Source: Saccharothrix sp. HUAS TT1 (GTDB taxonomy: Bacteria > Actinomycetota > Actinomycetes > Mycobacteriales > Pseudonocardiaceae). Taken from it: DNA of 64,000 nucleotides. The stretch's first letter is position 1. Every line of letters begins with the position of its first letter. The stretch spans positions 2,232,001 to 2,296,000 of the forward strand of contig NZ_CP160453.1 in assembly GCF_040744945.1 (NCBI RefSeq), read 5' to 3'. This document shows, one piece after another, positions 25,606 through 35,256 of this stretch. A model generated the notes under the pieces. The model saw only the letters and a program-made list of their open reading frames with translations, ran no database searches and was not told the origin of the DNA. Made by a program: the position numbers and the translations under genes.

Positions 25606-27025
25606 CGAGGTACGCCTCCAGCCCGGTGCGACCGCCCTCGCGGCCGAAGCCCGACTCCTGGTAGCCGCCGAACGGGGCGGTCGGGTCGAAGCGGTTGAAC
25701 GTGTTCGCCCACACCACGCCGGCGCGCATCTTCTGCGCCGCCCACAGGATGCGGGAGCCCTTCTCGGTCCAGATGCCCGCCGACAGCCCGTACGGCGTGT
25801 TGTTCGCCTTGGCCACCGCCTCGTCCGGGGTGCGGAACGTGAGCACCGACAGCACCGGCCCGAAGATCTCCTCGCGCGCGATCCGCATCGCCTGCGACAC
25901 GTTCGAGAACACCGTCGGCGCGAAGTAGAAGCCCTTGTCCGGCAACGGGCACGCGGACGTCCACCGCTGCGCGCCCTCGGCGTCGCCGGTCTCGACCAGC
26001 TCCTGGATCTTCGTCAGCTGCTCGCGCGAGTTGATCGCGCCGACGTCGGTGTTCTTGTCCAGCGGGTCGCCGACGCGCAGCGTGGACACCCGGACGCGCA
26101 GCTTCTCCAGCAGCTCCTCGGCCACCGACTCCTGCACCAGCAGCCGGGAGCCCGCGCAGCACACGTGGCCCTGGTTGAAGAAGATGCCGTTGACGATGCC
26201 CTCGACCGCCTGGTCCAGCGGCGCGTCGTCGAACACGATGTTCGCCGCCTTGCCGCCCAGCTCCAGGCCGACCCGGCGGCCGGTGCCCGCGAGCTGCCGC
26301 TGGATGATCTTGCCGACCTCGGTGGAGCCGGTGAACGCGACCTTGTCGAGGTCCGGGTGGGACACCAGGGCCGCGCCGACGTCACCCGCTCCGGGGAGGA
26401 TGTTCACCACACCGGGCGGCAGGTCGGCCTGCTGGACGATCTCCGCCAGCACCAGCGCGGTCAGCGGCGTCGTCTCCGCGGGCTTGAGCACCACGGTGTT
26501 GCCGGTCGCCAGCGCGGGCGCGATCTTCCACGCGGCCATCATCAGCGGGAAGTTCCACGGGATGACCTGGCCCGCGACGCCCAGCGGGCGCGGGTCGGGG
26601 CCGTAGCCCGCGTAGCCGAGCTTGTCGGCCCAGCCCGCGTGGTAGAAGAAGTGCGCGGCGGCCGTCGGCACGTCGACGTCCCGCGCCTCCTTGATCGGCT
26701 TGCCGTTGTCCAGCGACTCCAGCACCGCCAGCTCCCGCGACCGCTCCTGGATGAGCCGGGCGATGCGGAAGATGTACTTGGCCCGCTCGGAGCCGGGCAT
26801 CCGGCCCCAGACGCGGTCGTAGGCGCGGCGGGCGGCCTTCACGGCCTTGTCGACGTCCTCGGGCGCGGCCGTGGAGACCTCGGCCAGCACCTCCTCGGTG
26901 CCGGGGTTGACGGTCTTCAGCGGCTCACCGCCGCCGTCGACGAACTGACCGTCGACGAACATGCGGTAGTTCGGCTTGAGGTTCGCGATGTCCCGCGACT
27001 CGGGCGCGGGCGCGTATTCCCACAT
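25598..27025 (-). CDS. Aldehyde dehydrogenase (catalytic partner)
   Basis: 475 residues with all ALDH landmarks: VIPWNFPLMMAAWKIAPALA, FTGSTEVGK (Rossmann loop), LELGGKAANIVF (general-base Glu) and FFNQGHVCCAGSRL (catalytic Cys), then EEIFGPVLSV and FNRFDPTAPFGGYQESGFG. NAD(P)-dependent oxidation of an aldehyde to the acid; next to deoC the obvious substrate is the acetaldehyde released from deoxyribose-5-phosphate, which is inference. One base separates it from the deoC stop on the upstream side, and it overlaps the truncated ALDH gene by 8 bp. Confidence 0.93.
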   Translation of the reverse strand: MWEYAPAPESRDIANLKPNYRMFVDGQFVDGGGEPLKTVNPGTEEVLAEVSTAAPEDVDKAVKAARRAYDRVWGRMPGSERAKYIFRIARLIQERSRELAVLESLDNGKPIKEARDVDVPTAAAHFFYHAGWADKLGYAGYGPDPRPLGVAGQVIPWNFPLMMAAWKIAPALATGNTVVLKPAETTPLTALVLAEIVQQADLPPGVVNILPGAGDVGAALVSHPDLDKVAFTGSTEVGKIIQRQLAGTGRRVGLELGGKAANIVFDDAPLDQAVEGIVNGIFFNQGHVCCAGSRLLVQESVAEELLEKLRVRVSTLRVGDPLDKNTDVGAINSREQLTKIQELVETGDAEGAQRWTSACPLPDKGFYFAPTVFSNVSQAMRIAREEIFGPVLSVLTFRTPDEAVAKANNTPYGLSAGIWTEKGSRILWAAQKMRAGVVWANTFNRFDPTAPFGGYQESGFGREGGRTGLEAYLDV

Positions 27026-27026
27026 G

Positions 27027-27998
27027 TCAGTCCACCGTCACGTAATCGGGGCCGCTGTAGTGGCCGGCCAACTGGGTGCGCCGCTGCATCAGCAGGTCGT
27101 TGAGCAGCGTGGAGGCGCCGAAGCGGAACAGCTCGGGTGTCAGCCATTCGGGTCCGGCGACCTCGTGCACCGCCACCAGGTACTTGATCGCGTCCTTGGT
27201 CGTGCGGATGCCGCCGGCGGGCTTCACGCCCCGCAGCTCGCCGGTCTGGGTGTGCCAGTCGCGGACGGCCTGGAGCATCACGTGCGTGACCGGCAGCGTC
27301 GCGGCGGGCGAGACCTTGCCGGTGGACGTCTTGATGAAGTCGCCGCCGGCGAGCAGCCCCAGCCAGGACGCGCGGCGCGCGTTGTCGTAGGTCGCGAGCT
27401 CGCCCGTCTCCAGGATGACCTTGAGGTGCGCGTCCCCGCAGGCGTGCTTGACCTGCACGATCTCGTCGAACACCTGCCCGTAGCGGCCGGACAGGAACGC
27501 GCCCCGGTCGATCACCATGTCGATCTCGGTCGCGCCCGCGGCCACGGCGAAGGCGGTGTCCTCCAGCTTCACCTTCAGGCTCGACCGGCCGGACGGGAAG
27601 GCGGTGGCGACGCTGGCGACGCCGATGCCCGTGCCGGCGAGTTCGGCCACGGCCGTCTCGACCATGTCCGGGTACACGCACACGGCGGCGACCTGCGGCA
27701 CGTCCGGGTTGTCGGGGTCGGGTCTGCGGGCCTTCGCGGCCAGCGAGCGCACCTTGCCGCGGGTGTCGGCGCCCTCCAGCGTGGTCAGGTCGACCATGCC
27801 GATGGCGGTGTCGATGGCCCACAGCTTGGCGGCCTTCTTGATGCTGCGGGTGCCCAGACCGGCCGCGCGCTGTTCGACGCCGACCTGGTCCACGCCGGGC
27901 AGGCCGTGCAGGAACCGGCGCAGCGACGCGTCGTCGCGCACGGCGTCCGCGAGCGCCGGGGGCAGCTGCGCTGGCGGTGGAGTTGTCGGAGCAGCCAT
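27027..27998 (-). CDS. deoC: Deoxyribose-phosphate aldolase (long, eukaryote-like type)
   Basis: 323 residues, longer than the ~220-residue classical bacterial DeoC and similar in length to animal DERA. The Schiff-base lysine is in GGDFIKTSTGKVSP; other active-site segments are VAAVCVYPDMVETAV, TEIDMVIDRGAFLSG and GVKPAGGIRTTKDA. It splits 2-deoxyribose-5-phosphate into glyceraldehyde-3-phosphate and acetaldehyde. First gene of a deoC-ALDH-ALDH' unit on the minus strand; it completes the deoxynucleoside pathway begun by deoA and purine nucleoside phosphorylase elsewhere in the window. Confidence 0.95.
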   Translation of the reverse strand: MAAPTTPPPAQLPPALADAVRDDASLRRFLHGLPGVDQVGVEQRAAGLGTRSIKKAAKLWAIDTAIGMVDLTTLEGADTRGKVRSLAAKARRPDPDNPDVPQVAAVCVYPDMVETAVAELAGTGIGVASVATAFPSGRSSLKVKLEDTAFAVAAGATEIDMVIDRGAFLSGRYGQVFDEIVQVKHACGDAHLKVILETGELATYDNARRASWLGLLAGGDFIKTSTGKVSPAATLPVTHVMLQAVRDWHTQTGELRGVKPAGGIRTTKDAIKYLVAVHEVAGPEWLTPELFRFGASTLLNDLLMQRRTQLAGHYSGPDYVTVD

Positions 27999-28062
27999 GC
28001 CGCCGAGTCTAGGCGGAGTGGGACGGCCGTCCTAGTTGAGCCGATCGGGAGGGTGCGGGCCC

Positions 28063-28710
28063 TCAGCCCTCCAGCTCGTCGTACTTGCGCCCCTTGATCT
28101 TTTTCTTCTTCGGCCGCTTCACCTCGACCGCGCCCATCATCGCGAACCCGGTGATGCGCACCACGGGACCACCGGGGATGGTCGGCGCCCCCTTGTGCGT
28201 GGTGTCCTCGAACGCGCCCATGAACCCGATGCCGTCGACCCGGACCGTGACGTCCTCCGGCACGATGATCTCCACCCCGCCCATCAGCGCGTAGGCGTTG
28301 ATCGTCGTCTCGGCCTGGGAGAAGCGGGCCCTGGTCAGGTCCAGCTGGATGCCGCCCATGAACGCCGTCGCGGTGTGCGTCGGCGGCACGACCCACTCCC
28401 CGCGCCGCTCCACGCCCGACCAGAACGCGAACGAGACCGTCGAACCGGGCGTGCCGCCGATGCGCGACGAGGGGGCGTTGTGGTGCATCGGCTGGGGCAG
28501 GACGTTGGGCGCCGGCACGCCGAGGTCGGCGGTCAGCGGCACCAGGTCGCCGTAGGTCTTGGCCGCGTACACCGCGCCCAGGCGCTCGTCCAGCTCGTGC
28601 AGGTCCAGCCTGCCCTCGCCGTGCGCCTGCTGGAGCACTTGGGCGACCTTCTCGCGGTCGGCGTCCGAGGCACGCATCTGACGGGGGTCCGGCACCAGCT
28701 CGTCGCTCAC
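28063..28710 (-). CDS. DUF1707 domain protein with LiaF-like C-terminus
   Basis: 215 residues from GTG 28710. Residues ~10-65 are the DUF1707 motif (MRASDADREKVAQVLQQAHG, RLDLHELDERL, AAKTYGDLVPLTADL). Residues ~110-200 form a cell-wall-active-antibiotics/LiaF C-terminal-like beta-helix (TATAFMGGIQLDL, INAYALMGGVEIIVPEDVTV, FAMMGAVEVK). The tail is Lys-rich. It is soluble; many DUF1707 proteins have membrane helices, but this one has none. Function unknown; envelope-stress association is inferred from the LiaF-like domain. Confidence 0.85.
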   Translation of the reverse strand: MSDELVPDPRQMRASDADREKVAQVLQQAHGEGRLDLHELDERLGAVYAAKTYGDLVPLTADLGVPAPNVLPQPMHHNAPSSRIGGTPGSTVSFAFWSGVERRGEWVVPPTHTATAFMGGIQLDLTRARFSQAETTINAYALMGGVEIIVPEDVTVRVDGIGFMGAFEDTTHKGAPTIPGGPVVRITGFAMMGAVEVKRPKKKKIKGRKYDELEG

Positions 28711-28826
28711 CCGGGTGAGTCTAGGTTCAGAACCGGCGGCTGAGCACCGACCAGTCGACTTTGCCGGTCACTTCCGCACCGCGGCCGACCTGACCGGGGC
28801 GAACCGGCGGCCGGACCGGCGGCGGG

Positions 28827-29816
28827 TCAGCTCGGCTCGCGGACCGACAGGCCGGCCGCCCGGTAGATGTCGTCCACGACCCGCATCGTGGCCACCGCGT
28901 CGTCCACCGTCGTCGGGAACGGCTTGCCGTGCAGCACGGCGTCCGCGAACGCCGCCAGCTGGTAGTCGTACGTCGGCCGGCGGTCGAAGCGCTCGACCCG
29001 GCGGTGCCCGTCCAGCTTCACCGCGAGCCGGTGCCCGTACTGCGGCGCGAAGGGGTTGAGCACCTTCAGGGAACCGTTGGCGCCCAACACCTTCGCGGTC
29101 AGCTTCACCAGCGAGCGCGACCACATCGACGTCACCACGGTCCCGGTGTGCCCGGCCGGGAACTTCAGCTCCGCCCGCATGAACCGGTCGATCCCGTCGC
29201 CCTTCAGCAACGCCCGCGCCGACTTCACCTCCGGCTCGCCGCCACCGAGGTGGCGCACCAGGTTCACCGGGTAGCAGCCGGTGTCCATCATCGCGCCGCC
29301 CGCCAGGTCCAGCGAGTACCGGATGTCGCCGAACCGCGGCAGCGGGATGCACATCCGCGCCTCCACGTGCCGCAACTCGCCGAGTTCCGCGACCACCTCC
29401 GGCAACCGCAGCGCCAACGGGTGGTAGCGGTAGTGGAACGCCTCCATCACCACCAACCCGCTGCTCCTGGCGACCGCCGCCACCTCCGCGGCCTCCTCGG
29501 CGTTGGCCGCGAACGGCTTCTCGCACAGCACGTGCTTCCCGGCCGCCAACGCCGCCAACGTCCACTTCCCGTGCAGCCCGTTGGGCAGCGGGATGTAGAC
29601 GGCGTCCAGGTTGGGGTCGTCCAGCAGCTCCTCGTACGTCGCGTGCACCCGCGGGATCCCGTGCCGGTCGGCGAACGCCTGCGCCCGCCCGACCTCCCGG
29701 GCCGCCACCGCCGACACCTCGACCGCCGCCACGGACCGCGCCGGCCGCACCAACGCCGACGGCACGATCCGCGCCGCCCCCAGAACCCCGATCCGCACGT
29801 GGTCGGCCATGCTCAT
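28827..29816 (-). CDS. Gfo/Idh/MocA-family oxidoreductase
   Basis: 329 residues from ATG 29816, overlapping the stop of the giant NACHT gene (ATGA); MADHV two codons in is an alternative start. The Rossmann N-terminus reads VRIGVLGAARIVPSALVRPA, followed by DPNLDAVYIPLPNGLHGKW and the family signature HVLCEKPFAAN. The C-terminal alpha/beta domain includes GGAMMDTGCYPVNLVRHLGG, with the usual catalytic-region D/Y. An NAD(P)-dependent sugar or inositol dehydrogenase-type enzyme; the substrate is not predictable. The 4-bp overlap makes translational coupling to the NACHT protein likely. Confidence 0.9.
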   Translation of the reverse strand: MSMADHVRIGVLGAARIVPSALVRPARSVAAVEVSAVAAREVGRAQAFADRHGIPRVHATYEELLDDPNLDAVYIPLPNGLHGKWTLAALAAGKHVLCEKPFAANAEEAAEVAAVARSSGLVVMEAFHYRYHPLALRLPEVVAELGELRHVEARMCIPLPRFGDIRYSLDLAGGAMMDTGCYPVNLVRHLGGGEPEVKSARALLKGDGIDRFMRAELKFPAGHTGTVVTSMWSRSLVKLTAKVLGANGSLKVLNPFAPQYGHRLAVKLDGHRRVERFDRRPTYDYQLAAFADAVLHGKPFPTTVDDAVATMRVVDDIYRAAGLSVREPS

Positions 29817-32800
29817 GTCACTACCCCCGCCACGATCCCGGGAATCGTCCTGTGATCGGGCATCCTCCGGATCTCCGGCACGTACGGGTCCAACTCGCCC
29901 TCCTCGAACCGCGCCGACCTCACCGCCCACCACACCTGGTTGCCCACGTCGCCCCCGATCCGGTACGACCCGTCCGCCAGCAGCACGGCCCACCCGTCAT
30001 CAGCGTTGATCAACTTGGCCAGTTCCGTGCCGCCGACGCTCCAGATCCGCGTCGTCCCGTCCGTCGACGTGGTGGCGAGGTGCTTGCCGTCCGGCGAGAA
30101 GGCCACGCACCTCACCGGCCCGAGGTGTCCGCGCAGAACGGCCACCTCCCGTCCCTGGAGACTCCACACACGAGCGGTCCCGTCGTCGGAGCACGTGGCG
30201 AGGAGCTTGCTGTCCGGTGCGAAGGCGACCGCCCACACCTCTGCGCCATGCCCGCGCAGCACCAGTGCGGTCCTGTGCCGCCTGGTCCGGACGCGAGCGG
30301 TTCCGTCCGCCGACGCGGTGGCGATGTACCGGCCGTCGGGAGAGAAGACCACCGAGGTGAGCCACCCGCTGTGGTCCGCGTAAGTGGCCGTGAGGCGACC
30401 GGAGGTGGTCCACACGTGAGCGGTCCCGTCCGCCGAAGCGGTCGCGAAGCGCTTCCCGTCCGGGCTGAACGCCACGGCTTCCACGGAGAGCGCATGACCT
30501 GACAGGACCAGGCGCTCCGAACCGCCGTCGACGGACCAGATGTGCGCCTCCCCACCGATCGTGCCGCCGAGCACCCGCCGACCGTCAGGGGAGAAGGCGA
30601 CCGAGACCACCGGGGTGTCGGAGGTCGAGTACACGAGGGGGAGGCGCTGGTCGAGGAAGTGGACCCGCAGCGCGTCGGTGAACGAGGCGACCGCGAGGGA
30701 CCTGCCGTCCGGTGCGAAGGCGATCGCCGCCACCTCGCCCCGCCGGATGGTCAGGGCCGGCCCGGCGCCGGCCCACAGGTGCGCGCCGCGGGTCGACGCG
30801 GTGGCCAGGGAGGCGCCGTCGGGCGAGAAGATCACCGTGGTCACCGGCCGCACCTGACCACCGTGGTGGTCGAGCGGATCACCGGTCGGTGTGCAGAACA
30901 GCACCTGCCGGTTGTTCGCCGTCGCGATCTCCTCACCGTCCGGCGAGAACGCCAGCACGTTGGTGCCGGGGTCCCGGCCGATCTCGGCTGTGCGGGTGCC
31001 GTCCGAGGCCCAGAGGGTGAGGGTGTGGTCGCTCGTGGTCGTCGTGGCGATGTGCTTGCCGTCCGGCGAGTAGGCGACGTCGTAGACCGGGGACGAGTGC
31101 TGCAGCGTCGCGACAGGGCTGCCGCCGATGGTCCAGATCCGCGCTGTGGTGTCGTGCGCTCCGGTGACGAGGTGTTCCCCGTCCGGTGAGAACGCCACTC
31201 CGCACAGTCCCCTGGTGTGGCCGGCGAGCGTCGAGACCGGCTCACCGTCGACGGTCCAGATGCGGACGGTCCCGTCGTCGGACGCGGTGGTGACGTGGCG
31301 GCGGTCCGGTGCGAACGCCACGGCTTCGATCTTCTCCTCGTGCCCGAGGAGCACCGCGACCTCATCACCGCCGAGGGTCCAGATCCGTGCGGTGCGGTCG
31401 CGCGAACCGGTGACGATGTGCTGTCCGCCGGGCGCGAACGCCACGCACCGCACGCCGTCCTGGTGTCCTCCCACGACCGTGACCAGGTCGCCGTCACGGG
31501 TCCAGATCCGCGCGGTGCCGTCGTCGGACGACGAGGCGAGGTGTTCGCCGGTCGGGGACCAGGCGACCCGGGTGACGTGCCCGGTGTGACCGGTCAGCGT
31601 CCGGAGCGCCTTCCGCGTCGCTCGCTCGACCAGCGTGACGGCCCAGCCACTGGCCACCGCGAGCACCGTGCCGTCGGGGGAGTAGGCGAGGGACTGCGCA
31701 CCGCCGACGGCGGTCACCACCGAGGCCGGGTCGCGGCCGACGACGGTCGCCTCGGCCAGCTCCGGGTGCTCCTCCACCCCGCGCACGCCGAGCAGCACCG
31801 CGCCGCGCCAGTCGCTGCCGGTCAACCGCGCGCCGGTCAGGTCGCCGCCGGTCATCCGGACGCCCCGGAAGTCCGCGCCGGCCAGGTCCGCCCCGGTGAG
31901 GTCCGCGTCGGTCAACCGCTGCCCGCGCAGGTCCGCCCCCGTCACCGCGGTGCCGCGCAGGTCGACCCCGGACAGGTCGCGGTGGCGCAGGTCGAGGTCG
32001 ACCAGGTGCTGCCGCACGGTCGCGGGCCCGCCCAGCCGGTCCCACACCGCCACCGCGTTCAGCCGCACGACCTTGTCGGCGCCCGGCCGCGTCGCGACCC
32101 GCACCGCCCACTCGCGGGCGGCGGCGTGGCCGGCGAGGTCGCAGAAGAAGTCCACCATCAACGGCGACATGGGCCTGCTCATCACGCTCGGCACGGCGCC
32201 GTCGCGGACCTGCTCGGCCGCCGCGTTGGCGACCAGCCACTCCATCACCGACTGGTGCACGAACCCGAAGCCGTCCTCCGTGTTGACCAGCAACGTGCCC
32301 GAGCCGACCGCGTGCGCCGCCTGCGCCGTCGAGTAGCCCCGCTCCACCAGCTCGGTCAACGTCTGCGCGACCGTCTCACCCAGGTCGGACGCCTGCACCG
32401 CGGCCGCCGTGCCCGACCACAGCCGCGACGCGAGCACCGTGCACACGCGCAGCCGTTCCAGCTCGTCGAACGACCGCAGCCCGGACGGGTGCCGCTGCCG
32501 CTCCGCCTCGTGCAGCAGCCAGAAGTCGACCAGCTCCCGGTACAGCTCGGCGGCGCTGATCCGGCCCTGCTCCTGCCGCACCTGCCGCAGCCGCCGCTCG
32601 TCCAGGTCGGCGATGAACGCCAGCATCCGCGGGTTGCGGGACAGGCCCAGCAGGTCGTGCACCTCGCGCAGCAGGTCGAACCGGCGCTCGGCCTGCCCGG
32701 CGTCACCCCGGTAGTGCCGGGTCAGGAAGTCGAGGACCTGCCCGTCGGTGAAGTCCTCCAGCACCGCCACCCGGCTGGAGCTCATCGCGGCGACCTGGTC

Positions 32801-35227
32801 GCCCAACGCCGTGAGCACCTGGTTGTGCGACCGGAAGTGCTGGCTGCGGCTCGTCAGCACGACCTTCGCCCGATCGCTCACCGCGACCAGCAGCGTGCGC
32901 AGGTACTCGGCGGCGTTGTCGTAGCCGACCCGCAGCTCCAGCTCGTCGAAGCCGTCGAACAGCAGCGCCAGCCGACCGCTGCCGATCATGTACCGGAGCT
33001 TCACCACGTCCAGCACCTCGACGCCCTCGCGCACCAGGTGCTGGGTCAGCAGCTCGTCCAGCGTCGGCGCCTTCTCCAGGCTGCGCAGCTCGACCAGCAC
33101 CGGCGACACGTTGCCCAGCCGCGACCGCAGCTCCCTGGCCAGCTGCCGCAGCAGGAACGACTTGCCGCGGCCGAAGTCGCCGAGCACCACGACGAACCGG
33201 GCCGCGTCCGGCGACAGCCACTCCAGCACCTGGTCCAGCGCGTTGTCCCGGACCTCGCCCGGGCCACGCCTGGTCAGCTCGTGGAACCGCTGCGGCACGT
33301 ACAGGTGGGCCGGGTAGATCGGGTCGTCGGCCAGCCGCGCCTGCTGGCGGTGCTCCTGCGCCCGCAGGTCGAGCATCCCCTGGTAGTCGACCCAGCTGCG
33401 CAGCCGGATGCCCAGGCTCAACGCCCGCGCGACCAGCTCGGCGGGCGCGGGCGCGCCCCCGTGCACCAGCTCGGACCGCACCGACCGGTCGTGCTCGGCG
33501 AACCGCACGTGCACGTCCCGCGCGAACCGCTCGACGCCGTCCGCCGTCACGTCGCCCTCGACCACGGCCACCGGCCACTGCTCGACGCCGCCACCAGAGG
33601 TGGGCTTGGTGACGCGCAGGTAGGCGTGCTCCAGGTAGGGCGTCACGGTCGCGCCGGGGTGGCTGATCCGCGTCGCCTCCGCCACCCGCTCGAAGAACGA
33701 GTCCCCGGCGAGCGGCGGGCGTGCCCGCTCCTCCTCGCGCGGTGTGGTGCGGAAGGCGTGGGCCGAGGTCGGCCTCAGCACGTGCCGGACGCGCCAGTCG
33801 GCGCCGTCCGGGCTGACCCGCGTGTCGCCCACCCACCGGCCCTGGTCGGGTTCGAACCGCCGGGCGTGCCGGGTGAAACCGCGCTCGTCGAACGACACCA
33901 GCTCGTACGACCCGGCGTCCGGCGTGCCGGTCAGCAGGTGGTCCACCAGGCCGGGCCGGACCAGCGCGTGCTTCACACCGGCCGTGGACCGGTGCACGAC
34001 GCCCAGTCGCAGCCAGCCCTTCGCCCGGTGCTCCTCCAGGTGCGCGGCGAACCGCCGCAGCTGGGCCGCGTCCACCTCGGGCGTGCCGTCGTGGACGTGG
34101 CTGTCGGCGACGGTCGAGTTCAGGCCCGCCACGGCCACGCGCAGGTCCGGCGCGGTGAAGAACGTCCAGTGCTCGTCCGGCGTGAAGGTGGCGCCCGCGT
34201 CCCGGTAGAACCGGTCGAACGCCTCGCCGTACTGCTTCCACTTGCGCCAGTAGGGCGGCACCGGCTCCCGCTGCTCCGCCTCCATGTCCAGGAAGTAGGC
34301 GCGGCACGCGACCAGGTTCACGTCGTGCGGGCCGGGCACGACCACCACCCGGTCGCGCGGCAGCTCGACCGCCTCGGCCAGCCCCTCCAGGAACGCGAAC
34401 GCCTGCTCGAACTCGGTGCGCAGCCCGCGTTCGGTGAGGTCGCCCGCGACCACGACCAGGTCCGGGCGCAGCCCCTCCCGCGCCGCCAGGTGCTCCAGGT
34501 CGTGGTGCAGCACGGTGAGCCGGTGGTCGCCGTCGCGGCCGAAGCGGGTGCCTGCCAGGTGCAGGACGTCGAGCCGGTCGGGACCGCGGACGTCGCCGCG
34601 GCGGCGGTGGTGGTCCAGGGCGTCCGGCCAGCTCAGGCGCAGCAGGTCGGCGGTGATGGCGTAGCAGTCCGGCGCCGTGCGGCCGGCCGTGGCGATGATG
34701 CCGACGACGCGGCCCGTCACCGGGTCCCACACCGGGCTGCCGCTGTAGCCGGGCTGGACCTGGAGCGCGGAGGTCGAGTCGAGCTGCAGGTAGCCGTTGC
34801 CGACCCGGCCGCGGACGACCGCGCGCACCCAGGCGCCGTCCGGGCGGGCCGGGCGGTCGGGGTAGCCGAAGACGTCGACCTCGTGACCGGGGCCGGGCAG
34901 CGTGGTGATCAGCTTGGCGGGGGTGGCCCCGGCGGGGGCATCCTCGGCCAGTTCGAGGCCGGCGACGTCCTGGCCCGGCGCGCCTTCGCGGGGAGGCGGT
35001 GGCAGCCACTGCCGCACGGTCGCGCGGATCGCCGCGCGACCGGGGAAGTCGACCAGCACGGGGTCGTCGGGCGGCGCGCCGCTGAGCCCGTCCCGCCCGA
35101 CGGCCAGGTTGACCACGTGCGCGCAGGTGAGCACCCGGCGTTCGCCGACCAGGACGCCGACCCCGACGACGTGCCCCGCCGCGTCGGTGAACCGGACGAC
35201 CGAGCCGGGTAAAGAGCCGTCGGGCAT
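29813..35227 (-). CDS. Trypsin-like protease / phosphoesterase / NACHT / pentapeptide / WD40 multidomain protein
   Basis: 1804 residues. In order: trypsin-like serine protease (1-~205) with His37 in LTCAHVV, Asp87 in GQDVAGLEL and Ser162 in QPGYSGSP; a calcineurin-like phosphoesterase fold (~215-455) with GD(263) kept but other metal ligands altered ([18 protein letters not shown]); an unassigned region (~505-640); a NACHT NTPase with Walker A GDFGRGKS (683-690), Walker [11 protein letters not shown] (753-762) and sensor LTSRSQHF; pentapeptide repeats (~1085-1150, A-D-L-x-G type); and fourteen WD40 repeats (~1175-1735), enough for two seven-bladed propellers. STAND proteins of this form act as ligand-triggered switches; proteolysis as the output, in immunity or cell death, is inferred. 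The start is ATG 35227, 29 bp from the divergent upp start, with no clear Shine-Dalgarno sequence. Confidence 0.93.
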   Translation of the reverse strand: MPDGSLPGSVVRFTDAAGHVVGVGVLVGERRVLTCAHVVNLAVGRDGLSGAPPDDPVLVDFPGRAAIRATVRQWLPPPPREGAPGQDVAGLELAEDAPAGATPAKLITTLPGPGHEVDVFGYPDRPARPDGAWVRAVVRGRVGNGYLQLDSTSALQVQPGYSGSPVWDPVTGRVVGIIATAGRTAPDCYAITADLLRLSWPDALDHHRRRGDVRGPDRLDVLHLAGTRFGRDGDHRLTVLHHDLEHLAAREGLRPDLVVVAGDLTERGLRTEFEQAFAFLEGLAEAVELPRDRVVVVPGPHDVNLVACRAYFLDMEAEQREPVPPYWRKWKQYGEAFDRFYRDAGATFTPDEHWTFFTAPDLRVAVAGLNSTVADSHVHDGTPEVDAAQLRRFAAHLEEHRAKGWLRLGVVHRSTAGVKHALVRPGLVDHLLTGTPDAGSYELVSFDERGFTRHARRFEPDQGRWVGDTRVSPDGADWRVRHVLRPTSAHAFRTTPREEERARPPLAGDSFFERVAEATRISHPGATVTPYLEHAYLRVTKPTSGGGVEQWPVAVVEGDVTADGVERFARDVHVRFAEHDRSVRSELVHGGAPAPAELVARALSLGIRLRSWVDYQGMLDLRAQEHRQQARLADDPIYPAHLYVPQRFHELTRRGPGEVRDNALDQVLEWLSPDAARFVVVLGDFGRGKSFLLRQLARELRSRLGNVSPVLVELRSLEKAPTLDELLTQHLVREGVEVLDVVKLRYMIGSGRLALLFDGFDELELRVGYDNAAEYLRTLLVAVSDRAKVVLTSRSQHFRSHNQVLTALGDQVAAMSSSRVAVLEDFTDGQVLDFLTRHYRGDAGQAERRFDLLREVHDLLGLSRNPRMLAFIADLDERRLRQVRQEQGRISAAELYRELVDFWLLHEAERQRHPSGLRSFDELERLRVCTVLASRLWSGTAAAVQASDLGETVAQTLTELVERGYSTAQAAHAVGSGTLLVNTEDGFGFVHQSVMEWLVANAAAEQVRDGAVPSVMSRPMSPLMVDFFCDLAGHAAAREWAVRVATRPGADKVVRLNAVAVWDRLGGPATVRQHLVDLDLRHRDLSGVDLRGTAVTGADLRGQRLTDADLTGADLAGADFRGVRMTGGDLTGARLTGSDWRGAVLLGVRGVEEHPELAEATVVGRDPASVVTAVGGAQSLAYSPDGTVLAVASGWAVTLVERATRKALRTLTGHTGHVTRVAWSPTGEHLASSSDDGTARIWTRDGDLVTVVGGHQDGVRCVAFAPGGQHIVTGSRDRTARIWTLGGDEVAVLLGHEEKIEAVAFAPDRRHVTTASDDGTVRIWTVDGEPVSTLAGHTRGLCGVAFSPDGEHLVTGAHDTTARIWTIGGSPVATLQHSSPVYDVAYSPDGKHIATTTTSDHTLTLWASDGTRTAEIGRDPGTNVLAFSPDGEEIATANNRQVLFCTPTGDPLDHHGGQVRPVTTVIFSPDGASLATASTRGAHLWAGAGPALTIRRGEVAAIAFAPDGRSLAVASFTDALRVHFLDQRLPLVYSTSDTPVVSVAFSPDGRRVLGGTIGGEAHIWSVDGGSERLVLSGHALSVEAVAFSPDGKRFATASADGTAHVWTTSGRLTATYADHSGWLTSVVFSPDGRYIATASADGTARVRTRRHRTALVLRGHGAEVWAVAFAPDSKLLATCSDDGTARVWSLQGREVAVLRGHLGPVRCVAFSPDGKHLATTSTDGTTRIWSVGGTELAKLINADDGWAVLLADGSYRIGGDVGNQVWWAVRSARFEEGELDPYVPEIRRMPDHRTIPGIVAGVVT

Positions 35228-35244
35228 CGCCTAGAGGTACCACA

Positions 35245-35250
35245 TACTGT
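35245..35250 (+). promoter_or_regulatory. -10 element for leaderless upp
   Basis: TACTGT (TANNNT) ends exactly 7 bases before the upp ATG at 35257, so transcription would begin at the A of the ATG. The -35 region would overlap the start codon of the divergent NACHT gene. Confidence 0.55.
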
Positions 35251-35256
35251 TCGACC

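Noticed and set aside
31217..35212. A 1331-codon open frame antisense to the NACHT giant
   Set aside because: Arg/His/Gln/Val-rich composition typical of GC-rich antisense frames; no domain, while the opposite strand encodes clear domains along its length.
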